In this document: positions 23,543-33,643 of the stretch, piece after piece | Layout: the number at the start of each line of letters is the position of its first letter | How positions within the stretch are numbered: the stretch's first letter is position 1 | Source of the DNA: Pseudovibrio brasiliensis | GTDB taxonomy: Bacteria; Pseudomonadota; Alphaproteobacteria; Rhizobiales; Stappiaceae | Assembly (NCBI RefSeq): GCF_018282095.1 | Contig: NZ_CP074127.1 | Span: 372,001-436,000, forward strand | Reading direction: 5' to 3' | Length of the DNA: 64,000 nucleotides | The notes under the pieces: generated by a model | The model's database searches: none | Told to the model about the DNA's origin: nothing | The model's input: only the letters and a program-made list of their open reading frames with translations | Made by a program: the position numbers and the translations under genes

Positions 23543-26272
23543 ATGCGCGGCACCGTCACATTTGTAAAATCACAGCGAGTGGTATCATCCAGCAGGCTGT
23601 ACCGGTCTCTCCTCCTCTCCACTGCGCTTATCGCCTTGCCTGTTGCGACCACTGTTCCCGTTAGAGCGCAATCTGTCTCCCCGCAGCCGCAGTGCCAGAT
23701 CAGCGGGACGACAGTAACGTGTTCTGGTGATTTGTCCGTTGGTGTAGATGTACAGGGCGGAGCGGGAGGAGCCTATACCACGCTGATCATTGAAGACGTG
23801 ACGAGCAATATCACGCCCTCCTTCTTTCTGCCGGGCATTCAGTTTGATTCCAATGGCAACATCACGATCAACAGTGATACCGGTGATTTTTTCATCTCCA
23901 CAGATGGCAGAAACGCAATTGAGATAGACCCAGATGGCGGGAACGTCTCCCTCACGCACACTGGTGATATTCAGACAATAAGCCAGTACGCCTCTGGTGT
24001 TGAGGTGAGGGACGCTGATGCAGTGACAATCACCCAGAGCGGCAATATTACGACGGATGGCTATTACAGCCGGGGTATTGAAGTCGTTTTGTCTGAAGAG
24101 ATTACGATCACCCATACCGGTGATATCACCACAACTGGCAATTATTATGCTCAAGGGATTTATGCGACTACGCAAGGTGGTAGTGCAGGTGCCATAACCA
24201 TCACGCAGACAGGTAATGTTGATACATTGGACGGATCAAGCTCAGCGTTGTTTGCGCGTTCTGATGGGACGGGAGATGTTAACATCACGCACGTTGGAAC
24301 GTTGACCACCGCTGGTAACAACTCGCGTGGTATTTTTGCTCGTGCTCGCGGTGTTGGTGCGGTGACGATCGACCAAAATGGTACTATCACCACAGGTGGT
24401 AATGCCGCGCATGGCATCATGGTGTATTCCGAAAACACCGCGACTGTGACACACAGCGGAACGATTAACGCCAATGGCACAAACTCAGACGGGATACTGA
24501 TTGCAGATGGCCTTGCACCTGCGAGTACCTTTCAGGTCAACCTGACCAACAGCACCATCAATGCGCAATCGTTTGGTATCAACATTCAAACAGTTGGTGA
24601 CACTACCTTTACTCTGAGTGGCACCAACGCAATCTCAGGTGTGGTGGATGACATCAAGGGGGGCACCGGGGACGATACCATCAACAACTCCGGTACGCTG
24701 ACGTCAACCAATGGCATCGATCTTGATGCCGGGACCAACGCCTTCAATAACCTGAGTGGCGCGCGATTTAACTCCGGGGATGAAATCATTCTGGGAGCAG
24801 GAAATCTGCTGACGAACGCTGGAATCCTCTCGCCCGGTGGAGATGCCAGTATTCAGGAAACGGATATCACCGGTGACTTCCAGAATGAGGCCTCTTCGAC
24901 CTACATGGTCACCTTCAATGCGGATATGACGGCCAGTGACTCACTGGATATTTCCGGTACTGCTACATTGAATGGCGGTGTTGTGCAGACCAGCGGGGCT
25001 ACGTTTGCGCCTGTTGGTACGTTTACCATTGTGGATGCAGCAGGAGGCGTAATAGGAACGTTTGATAGTGTGGTCGATACCTTGTTTATCGACTGGGAAC
25101 TGAATTATGGAGCGACTGCCGTCACGCTGACAGCGACTGCGTTTGCCAATAACTTCTGCGGTTTAGCAAGCAATGAAAACCAACGCTCTGTTGCCTGCGT
25201 TGGGTTGGACAGTCTGCCGCTTTCTGATCCATTGCCACAGGCGGTATTGGGGCTTTCCAATGGAGCAGAGGCGCAGGCGGCTTATGATGATCTTTCCGGT
25301 GAGATCTACGCTTCCATTCAAGGCGCGCTGGTTGAAAACAACTACCGCCGGATGGCGTTGATCAACAACCGCATCCGCAATGCAGATGCTTCTCTCGGTG
25401 CGATCTCAGCGTCTCTCGCGCCTGAACAGGACCCGCTTGATCCTGAAAAAGATCGCCGCAACGGTCTGTGGGGCATTGGTTATGGGGCGTGGTCAAACAC
25501 CTTCAGCACAAGCGACACAGCTTCGCTGGACAACAGTCTGGGCGGCTTGCTCTTCGGGTATGATCGGGAGTTTGATGACAACCTCTTGGCAGGTGTTCTG
25601 GGCGGGTACGGGCGCACCAATGTAAAGCAGGATGCGCGCTCGTCCAGCGGGTCAGCGACCACATGGTCCATCGGGATTTATGGTGAGACTGATGTGAAGG
25701 ACGTAGGCTTCGTGCTGGCAGGGATCTACAACTGGCACTTCCTTGAAGGCGCAAGGACGGTTGATTTCTCCACGATCGATGAACGGGAGCACAGCAGCTA
25801 CAACGGGCGCGGCTGGCAGTTCTATGCGGAGGCGAACTACGAGTTTCCTTTGATTGATGCCTTTGTGTTTGAGCCATTCTTCGGCGTGTCTTACATCGAC
25901 GTACGTACCGATGGCTTCACTGAGGATGGCGGAATTGCAGCGCTCACGAAACAAGGTGGCAGCTTTGACAGCACCTTCACCAATCTGGGTGTACGGGGCG
26001 CTTACAATGTTCTGGATTGGGTCAACGTCAACGCTTCTCTCAGCTGGCGTCACGCCTATGGGGATATAGACCCTTCAGCATTGCTGGCTTTTGGTGGCAG
26101 CACGGCGTTTGGTGTGGATGGTGCGCCCATCTCGCAAGACGCCTTTGAGCTGGAAGCAGGGATTGATGCGCGGGCGACGGAAAACCTCTTCCTGAATGCG
26201 GAGTACAATGGTCAGTTTGGCGACAACGCGACGATCCATGTGATCGAGTTGGATTTCACCATCAGGTTCTGA
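23543..26272 (+). CDS. Type V autotransporter with beta-helix repeats
   Basis: 909 residues, GAGGG 6 nt before the ATG. An extended signal peptide ends at VRAQ near 43. The passenger (about 45-600) has degenerate repeats of the pattern ITITHTGDITTTGN-YYAQGIYA, with ITxTxxG turns characteristic of a right-handed beta-helix, then a junction region. The C-terminal 280 residues form the beta barrel (GLWGIGYGAWSNTF onward) and end in phenylalanine (IELDFTIRF), the usual BamA signal. It should be displayed on or released from the outer membrane. Passenger function cannot be told. The TIGR03032 gene follows in the same direction after 93 bp. Confidence 0.88.
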   Translation: MRGTVTFVKSQRVVSSSRLYRSLLLSTALIALPVATTVPVRAQSVSPQPQCQISGTTVTCSGDLSVGVDVQGGAGGAYTTLIIEDVTSNITPSFFLPGIQFDSNGNITINSDTGDFFISTDGRNAIEIDPDGGNVSLTHTGDIQTISQYASGVEVRDADAVTITQSGNITTDGYYSRGIEVVLSEEITITHTGDITTTGNYYAQGIYATTQGGSAGAITITQTGNVDTLDGSSSALFARSDGTGDVNITHVGTLTTAGNNSRGIFARARGVGAVTIDQNGTITTGGNAAHGIMVYSENTATVTHSGTINANGTNSDGILIADGLAPASTFQVNLTNSTINAQSFGINIQTVGDTTFTLSGTNAISGVVDDIKGGTGDDTINNSGTLTSTNGIDLDAGTNAFNNLSGARFNSGDEIILGAGNLLTNAGILSPGGDASIQETDITGDFQNEASSTYMVTFNADMTASDSLDISGTATLNGGVVQTSGATFAPVGTFTIVDAAGGVIGTFDSVVDTLFIDWELNYGATAVTLTATAFANNFCGLASNENQRSVACVGLDSLPLSDPLPQAVLGLSNGAEAQAAYDDLSGEIYASIQGALVENNYRRMALINNRIRNADASLGAISASLAPEQDPLDPEKDRRNGLWGIGYGAWSNTFSTSDTASLDNSLGGLLFGYDREFDDNLLAGVLGGYGRTNVKQDARSSSGSATTWSIGIYGETDVKDVGFVLAGIYNWHFLEGARTVDFSTIDEREHSSYNGRGWQFYAEANYEFPLIDAFVFEPFFGVSYIDVRTDGFTEDGGIAALTKQGGSFDSTFTNLGVRGAYNVLDWVNVNASLSWRHAYGDIDPSALLAFGGSTAFGVDGAPISQDAFELEAGIDARATENLFLNAEYNGQFGDNATIHVIELDFTIRF

Positions 26273-26365
26273 TGCTCAAACATGTCTAACCCCAAGATCT
26301 GCCTGAGGTTTGGGCCGTGCAAAGCCCTTATAGTTGCTCAAGCTTACAACACATAAGGGGATGAG

Positions 26366-27466
26366 ATGCGCGCTGCATCAGAACATACCGGGCAAACAAA
26401 AGAAACACCGGTTCGGTTAGGGCCAGGTGACATCGCCTGCTCACGTGGGTTGGCTACATGGCTCAGCAGCCATCAGGTATCGTTGGCGCTTTCTTCTTAC
26501 CAGACCGGACAGCTTTTTCTGGTGGGCGTGAAACCCAATGGCGGCATTCATTTTCATGCGGTGGGCACAAATCGCGCCATGGGTTTGTGGGCTGAGCCAC
26601 AGACGTTGATCCTCGCCACGGCCAATCAAGTCATTCGCTTTGAGAACATTCTTGAAGAGAACCAACGCATTGGCGATGCAGATAAGTACTATGTGCCCCG
26701 TGTTGCGCACACGACCGGTGATCTGGATATCCATGACATCGTGAAACTGAAAGATGGCAGCACCGTCTTTGCCAACACCATGTATTCGTGCCTATCTACC
26801 TTGCATTCGGTACACTCCTTTGCCCCGTGGTGGACACCGGACTTCATCTCAAAACTTGCGGCGGAAGATCGGTGTCACCTCAATGGCATCGCGCTCCGTG
26901 GAGGTAAACCGGCCTATGTGACCATGGTGAGCCGTGCGGATGTGGTCAATGGCTGGCGGGATCGACGAGATCTCGGTGGCTGCATCATTGATGTGCGCAG
27001 CAATGAGGTTGTGACAGAAAATCTCTCCATGCCTCACTCCCCACGTTGGCATCAGGGTAAGTTGTGGGTGGTGAACTCAGGCACTGGACATCTTGGCTGG
27101 GTGGATACAGCAAGTGGTGCGTTTCAGGAGGTTTGCTTCCTGCCCGGGTTTGCGCGCGGGCTTTCATTCCACAATGGTCATGCCATCGTGGGGCTCTCGC
27201 TTCCACGTGATGGATCGTTCAAAGGCCTGCCGCTGGATGATGAGTTGAAGAAACGGGATGCTGATCCGTGGTGCGGCGTACAGATCGTTAATCTGGACAC
27301 TGGCGATGTGGTGGAGTGGATCCGCTTCAGCGGTGTGGTGAAGGAAATGCTGGATGTGTGTACGCTGCCGGGTGTCCGCCTGCCATCCGCAGCCTCGCCC
27401 ACATCCCCGGAAGTGAGCAACCTGCGGACCATTGCAAGCACTGCCAAGCATGAAGAACCAGCTTAA
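26366..27466 (+). CDS. TIGR03032 family protein (DUF4915), function unknown
   Basis: 366 residues, GGGG 6 nt before the ATG. Signature stretches are TTGDLDIHDI, AAEDRCHLNGIALR, VTMVSRADVVNGWRDRR, SMPHSPRWHQGKLWVVNSGTGHLG and SLPRDGSFKGLPLDDEL, spread through what looks like a beta-propeller. No signal peptide. The family is widespread in bacteria but has no known biochemical function. It sits 93 bp after the autotransporter and may be co-transcribed. Confidence 0.88.
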   Translation: MRAASEHTGQTKETPVRLGPGDIACSRGLATWLSSHQVSLALSSYQTGQLFLVGVKPNGGIHFHAVGTNRAMGLWAEPQTLILATANQVIRFENILEENQRIGDADKYYVPRVAHTTGDLDIHDIVKLKDGSTVFANTMYSCLSTLHSVHSFAPWWTPDFISKLAAEDRCHLNGIALRGGKPAYVTMVSRADVVNGWRDRRDLGGCIIDVRSNEVVTENLSMPHSPRWHQGKLWVVNSGTGHLGWVDTASGAFQEVCFLPGFARGLSFHNGHAIVGLSLPRDGSFKGLPLDDELKKRDADPWCGVQIVNLDTGDVVEWIRFSGVVKEMLDVCTLPGVRLPSAASPTSPEVSNLRTIASTAKHEEPA

Positions 27467-27481
27467 GGCTTGGTAAGTGTG

Positions 27482-27513
27482 AGTGAGCAGAGATTTCCCT
27501 GCTCACTTGCTTT
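27482..27513. terminator. Bidirectional terminator between convergent genes
   Basis: AGTGAGCAG at 27482-27490 pairs with CTGCTCACT at 27499-27507, 8-nt loop, then TGCTTT on the plus strand. It separates the TIGR03032 gene from the dehydratase operon. Confidence 0.65.
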
Positions 27514-27523
27514 GTGGGAGGCC

Positions 27524-29230
27524 TCAAACTTTCTGCAGAAAGTCGAAGTCACAGCCCTTTGTCGCTGGCAGAACTGTGTTGTGATACAGCTGCTTGTAGC
27601 CGCGGGCTGGTTCCGGGTTTGGTGAGGTGAAGGTTGCGCGGCGGCGCTCCAATTCTTCCTCAGAAACCAACAGATCGATACTCTTGCTCTTTGCAGACAG
27701 GCGAATGCGGTCGCCGTTTTGCACCAGAGCCAATGGTCCACCCAGATCAGCTTCCGGGGTTACATGCAGAACGATTGTGCCAAATGCTGTGCCGCTCATG
27801 CGGGCATCAGAGATGCGGACCATATCCTTCACACCAGCGCGGGCCAGTTTTTTCGGGATTGGCAGATATCCGGCTTCCGGCATGCCTGATGGGCTGCGTG
27901 GACCTGCGTTTTGCAGCACCATCACGTCATCTGCGTTGATGTTCAGATCAGGATCGTCGATGCGGTTGGCGAGGTCTTCCAGAGAAGAGAACACAACCGC
28001 CCTGCCCTCATGTTCCAGCAGCTCAGGCGTTGCAGCCGCGCGTTTCAGGATAGCGCCTTCTGGTGCCAATGAACCTGTCAGTGCAATCAGTCCGCCTTGT
28101 GGGTCAACTGGATTGTCAGCAGTGCGGATCACATTGTGGTCGATCGGGTCAGCCTTTGGTGCATCCAAACGCTCGCCAAGGCTTACGCCCTCAATGTTGA
28201 TCGGGCTGCGATGTACCTTGTCTTTGATCGCTTCCAGAACACCATCCAATCCGCCAGCACTATGGAAGTCTTCCATGTACCCCTGACCAACCGGCTTCAG
28301 GTCCACAACAACCGGTGTTTCATCGGAAAGTTGGTTCATCCGGTCTAGTGAGATATCGATACCAAGGCGACCGGCAACAGCGGTCAGGTGGATGATCGCG
28401 TTGGTGGAACCAGATACGGCGAGTAGAATGCGCAGGGCGTTCTCGACCGCTTCACGCGTCATGATTTTGTCTGGCGTCAGAGCGTTCTCTGAGAGCGCCA
28501 TTTGGGCAGCGACAACACCGGTTTCTTCTGCATTGCGCAGGCGGTCGGCGTGGACAGCCGGAATGCCTGCGGAGCCCGGCAGGATCATGCCGAGGGTTTC
28601 GGCAATCACTGCCATAGAGCTGGCGGTGCCCATCACGGCGCAGGTACCGGCAGTGGTTGCCAGTCTGCCCTCAATCTGGTTGATCTCCTGCTCATCCACT
28701 GTACCCGCGCGGTATTGCGCCCAGAAGCGGCGGCAGTCAGTGCAGGCGCCGAGGCGCTCGCCCTTGTGGCGGCCTGTCATCATCGGCCCAGCCACAACCA
28801 TGGTGGCTGGTTTGCCAGCTGAGGCAGCACCCATCAAAAGGGCTGGAACGGTTTTGTCACAGCCGCCCATCAGCACAACGGAGTCCATTGGCTGCGCGGT
28901 GATCATCTCTTCCACGGCCATGGCCATCATGTTGCGATAGACCATGGAGGTTGGGCTTAGGAACACCTCGCCCAGAGACATGATCGGGAATGGCACCGGC
29001 AGCGCACCGGAGGCCAGCACCCCGCGTTTGATGGCTTCCAGCATCTCAGGGAAATGCCGGTGGCAGTTGTTAAAACCGCTCTCTGTATAGCAGATGCCGA
29101 CGATTGGTTTATCGAGGCTGGCATCCGTGTAGCCCATGGACTTGGCGAAGGAGCGGCGCAGGTAACGGGCAAAGCCCTTGTCGCCATAGTTTGTCAGGCC
29201 GTTTTCCAGCCCCTGTACTTTTTTGCTCAT
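27524..29230 (-). CDS. IlvD/Edd family dehydratase, sugar-acid type
   Basis: 568 residues. The three cysteines that bind the [2Fe-2S] cluster in this family are at C56 (NNCHRHF), C124 (GGCDKT, with metal-site D125/K126) and C197 (AGTCAVMGTASS), and the catalytic serine loop SDARMSGTAFG is intact. The GACTDCRRFW insertion around 161-170 and overall length fit the sugar-acid dehydratases (arabinonate, gluconate, xylonate) rather than IlvD proper. Reaction: loss of water from an aldonic acid to a 2-keto-3-deoxy acid. Last gene of the operon; its start shares one base with the aldehyde dehydrogenase stop. Confidence 0.88.
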   Translation of the reverse strand: MSKKVQGLENGLTNYGDKGFARYLRRSFAKSMGYTDASLDKPIVGICYTESGFNNCHRHFPEMLEAIKRGVLASGALPVPFPIMSLGEVFLSPTSMVYRNMMAMAVEEMITAQPMDSVVLMGGCDKTVPALLMGAASAGKPATMVVAGPMMTGRHKGERLGACTDCRRFWAQYRAGTVDEQEINQIEGRLATTAGTCAVMGTASSMAVIAETLGMILPGSAGIPAVHADRLRNAEETGVVAAQMALSENALTPDKIMTREAVENALRILLAVSGSTNAIIHLTAVAGRLGIDISLDRMNQLSDETPVVVDLKPVGQGYMEDFHSAGGLDGVLEAIKDKVHRSPINIEGVSLGERLDAPKADPIDHNVIRTADNPVDPQGGLIALTGSLAPEGAILKRAAATPELLEHEGRAVVFSSLEDLANRIDDPDLNINADDVMVLQNAGPRSPSGMPEAGYLPIPKKLARAGVKDMVRISDARMSGTAFGTIVLHVTPEADLGGPLALVQNGDRIRLSAKSKSIDLLVSEEELERRRATFTSPNPEPARGYKQLYHNTVLPATKGCDFDFLQKV

Positions 29231-30678
29231 CAGATGTCTCGGAAGATTAGCAGGTGGCGGGTGTATTTCGGCACGAGGTAATCCATGATGCCGAGCGAAC
29301 CGCCTTCACGGCCAAAGCCACTTTCCTTGTTGCCACCAAACGGTGCTTCCGCAGTTGCCAGCAGTGTTTCGTTGATACCAACCATACCCGCTTCCAGCCG
29401 ATCAGCGGTTTTGAGTGCTAAAGCGCTGTCATAGGAGAACACATAGGCTGCCAGACCAAATGGCGTGTTGTTGGCGCGTTCGATCACGTCTTCCACGTCG
29501 TCGAAGGTAGTGATTGGTGCGACTGGAGCGAAGGGTTCTTCGATCATGATCGCGGCCTCATCTGGCACGTTCATCAGAACCGTCGGCTCAAGGAAGCTGC
29601 CCTCTGGCAGGTTTTCCGGCTGGTTGCCACCTGCGAGCAACTCAGCACCCTTGGCGATGGCATCTTCAGTCAGGCGTAGTGCATGGTCGACAGCTCGTTG
29701 GCGAATGAGCGGGCCAGTGGTGACACCCTCTTCCAAGCCATCGCCAACCACCAGAGATTTGGCGTAGCGGGCGAACTCTTCTGCGAACTCCCTCGCGATG
29801 GAAGAGTGCACATAGAAGCGGCTTGGCGAAATGCAAACCTGCCCGCAATTGCGGAATTTGGTAGCTGCCAGCTTTTGAGCTGCTGCAATCGGGTCAAAGT
29901 CTTTATGGATGACCACAGGCGCGTGGCCGCCCAGCTCCATGGTGACTTTCTTCATGCCATCTGCGCACTGGCGCATCACGTCTTTGCCTACGGGTACAGA
30001 ACCAGTCAGCGACACTTTGCGGATTTCCGGCGCATTGATCAGGGCAGGTGCAAGCGTGCGGCTGTCACCGGTCAGGATAGCCAGAGCTCCCGGCATCAGG
30101 CCAGCATCCATCAGCGCCTGACCAATGGCAAAGCACGGGCCAGCGGCTTCAGAAGCAGGACGAGCGATAACCGTACAACCCGCCGCCAGAGCCGCAGCGA
30201 TTTTGCGAGCTGGCAGAAGTGCCGGGAAGTTCCATGCCGAGAGCGCCAGAGATGGCCCGACTGGCTGGTAGTTTACGGTTAGTCGCTCATCTGCGTTGCG
30301 GCCTGGAATGGTCTGGCCATAGATGCGCTTGGCTTCTTCGGCGTACCATTCAAACTGGTCAGCCGCGGCACCGGTTTCGCCAACAGCTTCTGCCTGTGGC
30401 TTGCCGGTTTCCGTGCTCATCACGCGGGCAATATCTTGTGTGCGTTCGCGGATCAGGTCTGCGGCTTTGCGCAGAACCTTGGCGCGTTCCCATGCCGGGA
30501 CGGCTGCCCATTTCGGGAAGTTATCCTTCGCCAACTTCAGCGCTGTGGCAATGTCGTCTGCGCTTGCAGCGGCAATGGTGCCGATGGTTTTGCCTGTGAC
30601 CGGGCTGTGCACATCGCGGGTGTCACCAGTGCTGGCAGCCACCCACTCGCCACCAATAAGAAGTTTCGCATCTGTCAT
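29230..30678 (-). CDS. NAD(P)-dependent aldehyde dehydrogenase
   Basis: 482 residues, full family length. Catalytic C282 in GQVCISPSR, general base E248 in TMELGG, and the nucleotide region SLTGSVPVGK at 223-232. It most resembles the succinate-semialdehyde or alpha-ketoglutarate-semialdehyde dehydrogenase group. One oddity is R173 in IARPASE where most members have lysine (KPSE), which may alter cofactor preference. In the operon it could oxidise an aldehyde released after dehydration or C-C cleavage. Confidence 0.88.
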   Translation of the reverse strand: MTDAKLLIGGEWVAASTGDTRDVHSPVTGKTIGTIAAASADDIATALKLAKDNFPKWAAVPAWERAKVLRKAADLIRERTQDIARVMSTETGKPQAEAVGETGAAADQFEWYAEEAKRIYGQTIPGRNADERLTVNYQPVGPSLALSAWNFPALLPARKIAAALAAGCTVIARPASEAAGPCFAIGQALMDAGLMPGALAILTGDSRTLAPALINAPEIRKVSLTGSVPVGKDVMRQCADGMKKVTMELGGHAPVVIHKDFDPIAAAQKLAATKFRNCGQVCISPSRFYVHSSIAREFAEEFARYAKSLVVGDGLEEGVTTGPLIRQRAVDHALRLTEDAIAKGAELLAGGNQPENLPEGSFLEPTVLMNVPDEAAIMIEEPFAPVAPITTFDDVEDVIERANNTPFGLAAYVFSYDSALALKTADRLEAGMVGINETLLATAEAPFGGNKESGFGREGGSLGIMDYLVPKYTRHLLIFRDI

Positions 30679-30680
30679 GA

Positions 30681-32555
30681 TTAAATGCTCATTTTCAAAT
30701 ATTTGTCCTGAACGTCATCGCACCAGTTGCCAACGTTCCAGTTGCCATAAGCGCCCATGCCGCCAATCGGGTTTTTGCCGTGATAAACCGGCACATGCAC
30801 CACGCTGAGGCCTTTATGTGCTCTGGCTTTCTCAAGAGCTTTGCCTAGATCTTCGGCGCTGTGGCCACCGGAGATAGCCAGCACACCCTCGACCGCATTG
30901 GCCATGGCGATGTAATCGACAGCCACTCCATCATTGGTGCGATAGTCGTTGCCATATTGGGCGAGCTGAAGGTGGCTGATGGCGGCCATGCGGCGGTTAT
31001 CGAAGATCAAAACTGTGCCGTGAACACCATGCTCCACGCCGTCGATCAGCACTTGCGGGTTCATCATGAAGGAGCCATCACCGGTGAAGGCGACAGAGTA
31101 TCTGCCCTCCTCCGCGACACCGCCTGCAATGAGAGCGGAGACGGCAAAGCCCATGTAGGAGGCGCCGGTTTCGGTGATGGTTTCACCAACACGATCGTCT
31201 TCCACCACCTGAAATCCGTTGGCCTGCACATCGCCTGCATCAAAGAACTTGATGGCATCGTGCTTCTTGCAAAAGTCAGCTGCTGCTTTGATGGCCTGAG
31301 GCTGGGTCATCACACCGCGATGCCAGACCGGGTCGTTAATCGCGCCTGCGGCGTAGCGGTCTGATTTGAAGGCAGTCCATTCGCCCTTTTTGGCAGCACA
31401 GTCTTTCAGCCACTCGGCTTTGTTGCTGACACCGCCTTTGGAGAGCTCTGAAAGCAGCAGTTTCACCACCTCACCAATGTCGCCGTTCAAAGCCGTAGTG
31501 TGGGCATAGTGCTGCACATCCACCGGGTCGGCGTTGATGTTGATGACGTGTTTGGCTTTGGGCCAGCCCATGCCGGAGCAGTCGCTCTGGCAAACCGCGC
31601 GGGAACCGATGGCAACCAGAAGCTCAGCTTCCTGCATGGCATAGTTGCCGCTGATCGACCCTTTGGAACCACCCACATGCATGTTCTGTGGGTGGGAATC
31701 TGGCAGGATGCCCAGTGAGCCCGGAGCTTCCACTACCACTGCACCAGAAGCTTCTGCCAATGCACGAACTTGCGAAGCAAAGGGGCGAGAACCGCCGCCT
31801 GCTTTGATGGCGACTTTACCGGTGGACTTCAGCAGTTCCACTGCTTCCAACAGGTTATGGTCTACGGCTGGAATGGTTGGCTCATAGGTTGGAATGGTCG
31901 GCAGACTGTCCAGCCGGATATCCAGTTTTTGTGGTTGGGTGTTAAGCGGCAGGTTCAGATAGAACGGGGCCGCTTTGAATGGATGGTAGACACAGCTGGC
32001 CCCCATACGCAGAGCATTGCGCAGGGCTTCTGGCGTATGCAGCGTGTAGGCCTGTGACATGGCCGAGGTGATTTGCTGGAAAAGGCCCTGCTGCGGCTTT
32101 GGCACTTGCTGCATGTTGTAGCCTTCGCCATAGGTCGTCTCATCACCATAGATGTGATAGAGGCCAATGCCGTTGGAGGCTGCTGCTAAAGAACCCGCCA
32201 TAGCCTGCAAAGCACCCGGCCCGATGGACGTGACTACCGCGCAAACCTCACCATAAACCCAGCGCAGTGCTGTGCCTGCATGGGCCATTTCCACCTCATT
32301 GCGGAACTGCCATGTACGCACAAGGCCAGCGTCCTCATAGATGCGCAGCACTTCGCCCAGCTCGGTAGAGCCATGGCCGAAGATTGCCAGATACTTGGTG
32401 ACGCCCTGACGCATCAGGCCCAGAACCAGCGCCTCGGAAAGCGTCATGGTCACTTGCTCAGCAAAATGGCCTGCAGCGATAGCAGCTTCCAGCCCACCTT
32501 GGGCCTGAAGCCACTTGGCGCGCTCTTGCATGCTGCCCGGAACAGATAAAGACAT
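30681..32555 (-). CDS. IolD-like thiamine diphosphate enzyme
   Basis: 624 residues, close to IolD. N-terminal pyrimidine domain with catalytic glutamate E87 (FRNEVEM), a central domain, and a C-terminal PP domain with GDG (FTGDGSFMM) followed about 27 residues later by DNRR for metal binding. FAIFGHG-like LAIFGHGSTELGEVL near 56-70 is characteristic of IolD, which hydrolyses the ring of trihydroxycyclohexane-dione in myo-inositol breakdown, rather than acetolactate synthase. The other iol genes (B, C, E) are absent, so the substrate here is probably a related cyclic or linear diketone. Two bases separate it from the aldehyde dehydrogenase gene. Confidence 0.8.
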   Translation of the reverse strand: MSLSVPGSMQERAKWLQAQGGLEAAIAAGHFAEQVTMTLSEALVLGLMRQGVTKYLAIFGHGSTELGEVLRIYEDAGLVRTWQFRNEVEMAHAGTALRWVYGEVCAVVTSIGPGALQAMAGSLAAASNGIGLYHIYGDETTYGEGYNMQQVPKPQQGLFQQITSAMSQAYTLHTPEALRNALRMGASCVYHPFKAAPFYLNLPLNTQPQKLDIRLDSLPTIPTYEPTIPAVDHNLLEAVELLKSTGKVAIKAGGGSRPFASQVRALAEASGAVVVEAPGSLGILPDSHPQNMHVGGSKGSISGNYAMQEAELLVAIGSRAVCQSDCSGMGWPKAKHVININADPVDVQHYAHTTALNGDIGEVVKLLLSELSKGGVSNKAEWLKDCAAKKGEWTAFKSDRYAAGAINDPVWHRGVMTQPQAIKAAADFCKKHDAIKFFDAGDVQANGFQVVEDDRVGETITETGASYMGFAVSALIAGGVAEEGRYSVAFTGDGSFMMNPQVLIDGVEHGVHGTVLIFDNRRMAAISHLQLAQYGNDYRTNDGVAVDYIAMANAVEGVLAISGGHSAEDLGKALEKARAHKGLSVVHVPVYHGKNPIGGMGAYGNWNVGNWCDDVQDKYLKMSI

Positions 32556-32572
32556 CTCTGTACCCTCGCCGC

Positions 32573-33640
32573 TTAGAAGCTGATTGTCTGGCCAGTGCGT
32601 GCAGATTCTTCTGCCGCCAGCGCAAAGCTTAAGACATCACGGCCCTGCCGCGCTGTCAGAATGGGGTCGCCGCCCTCGGTGATTGCATCAAGGTAATGGC
32701 GTGTGGAGTTGACGAAGCTCTGTTCCCAACCCGCATAAATATCGCGGTACTCGGTGACGTTGCCTTCGCGGTAATGCACCAGTGGGGCTGGATCTCCAAT
32801 GGAGCCATGGCCGCAGTTGATCCAGAGGACGCCTTGCGTTCCTGTGATCTCAACCCGGTCATCCTGTGCGTAGTGCTTGGTCGCAATCTCCAGCTCAGGG
32901 GAGTAAACAACTTCCAGATTGCCGATCTTGTTACCAGGGAAGCGGAAAGAGACCATGGACGGAGCGTCCAGATAAATGCCTTTGAAGACTTCGGTCTGAC
33001 CGATAAAGGCGTGCACGTCAGACGGCATGCCCATGAAGTGCCAGGCGAGGGCGAACTTGTGGTGGCCGTCATCAAACACCAGCGGCCCGCCGCCAGCCAT
33101 GTCTTTCATCTGCCGCCAGGCATTGGCTGCTGCTGGCACTTTCCAGGCGGTTTTACTTTTGCCCGGGTTGGACTTGATGCGGATGGAAATCGGGTCTCCA
33201 ATCGCGCCTGCATCCACCAGCTCTTTGGCTTTTAAGACTGGAGGATGAAAGATGAAGTTTTCGAAGATCTTGAACGGGCGGTCATAGCTTTCAGCTGCTT
33301 CAACAAGGATGTCAGCCTGCTCCATGTTCATACACATGGGCTTTTGAAGCGAAACCATCTTCCCAGCTGCGATAGCATCCAGTGCGGCTTGCAGATGCAA
33401 GTGGTGTGGCAGCAGGATCTCGACCAGATCGATATCTGGGCGGGCCAGTAGCTCTCTGTAATCATCGCTGATGATCGGGTCATCAACGCCCCATGCCTCT
33501 GCCTGAGACTGGGCCTGCTTTACGTTTTGATCACACAAGGCAACAATATTGCCTTTCGGGTTCTGCTTATACTCAATGGCATGCAAATCCGAAATGCGAC
33601 CTGTGCCCAGAATGGCAACGCGAACCGGCTGGTTCCCCAT
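32573..33640 (-). CDS. Gfo/Idh/MocA family NAD(P)-dependent dehydrogenase
   Basis: 355 residues. Rossmann start VAILGTGRISDLHA; the usual EKP motif appears as QKP (SLQKPMCMN) near 100; the C-terminal catalytic region DDGHHKFALAWHFMG near 195-208 keeps an Asp/His pair. Family members oxidise a sugar or cyclitol hydroxyl to a ketone. It is the first structural gene after the regulator and probably performs the first oxidation in this pathway. Confidence 0.88.
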   Translation of the reverse strand: MGNQPVRVAILGTGRISDLHAIEYKQNPKGNIVALCDQNVKQAQSQAEAWGVDDPIISDDYRELLARPDIDLVEILLPHHLHLQAALDAIAAGKMVSLQKPMCMNMEQADILVEAAESYDRPFKIFENFIFHPPVLKAKELVDAGAIGDPISIRIKSNPGKSKTAWKVPAAANAWRQMKDMAGGGPLVFDDGHHKFALAWHFMGMPSDVHAFIGQTEVFKGIYLDAPSMVSFRFPGNKIGNLEVVYSPELEIATKHYAQDDRVEITGTQGVLWINCGHGSIGDPAPLVHYREGNVTEYRDIYAGWEQSFVNSTRHYLDAITEGGDPILTARQGRDVLSFALAAEESARTGQTISF

Positions 33641-33643
33641 CCC

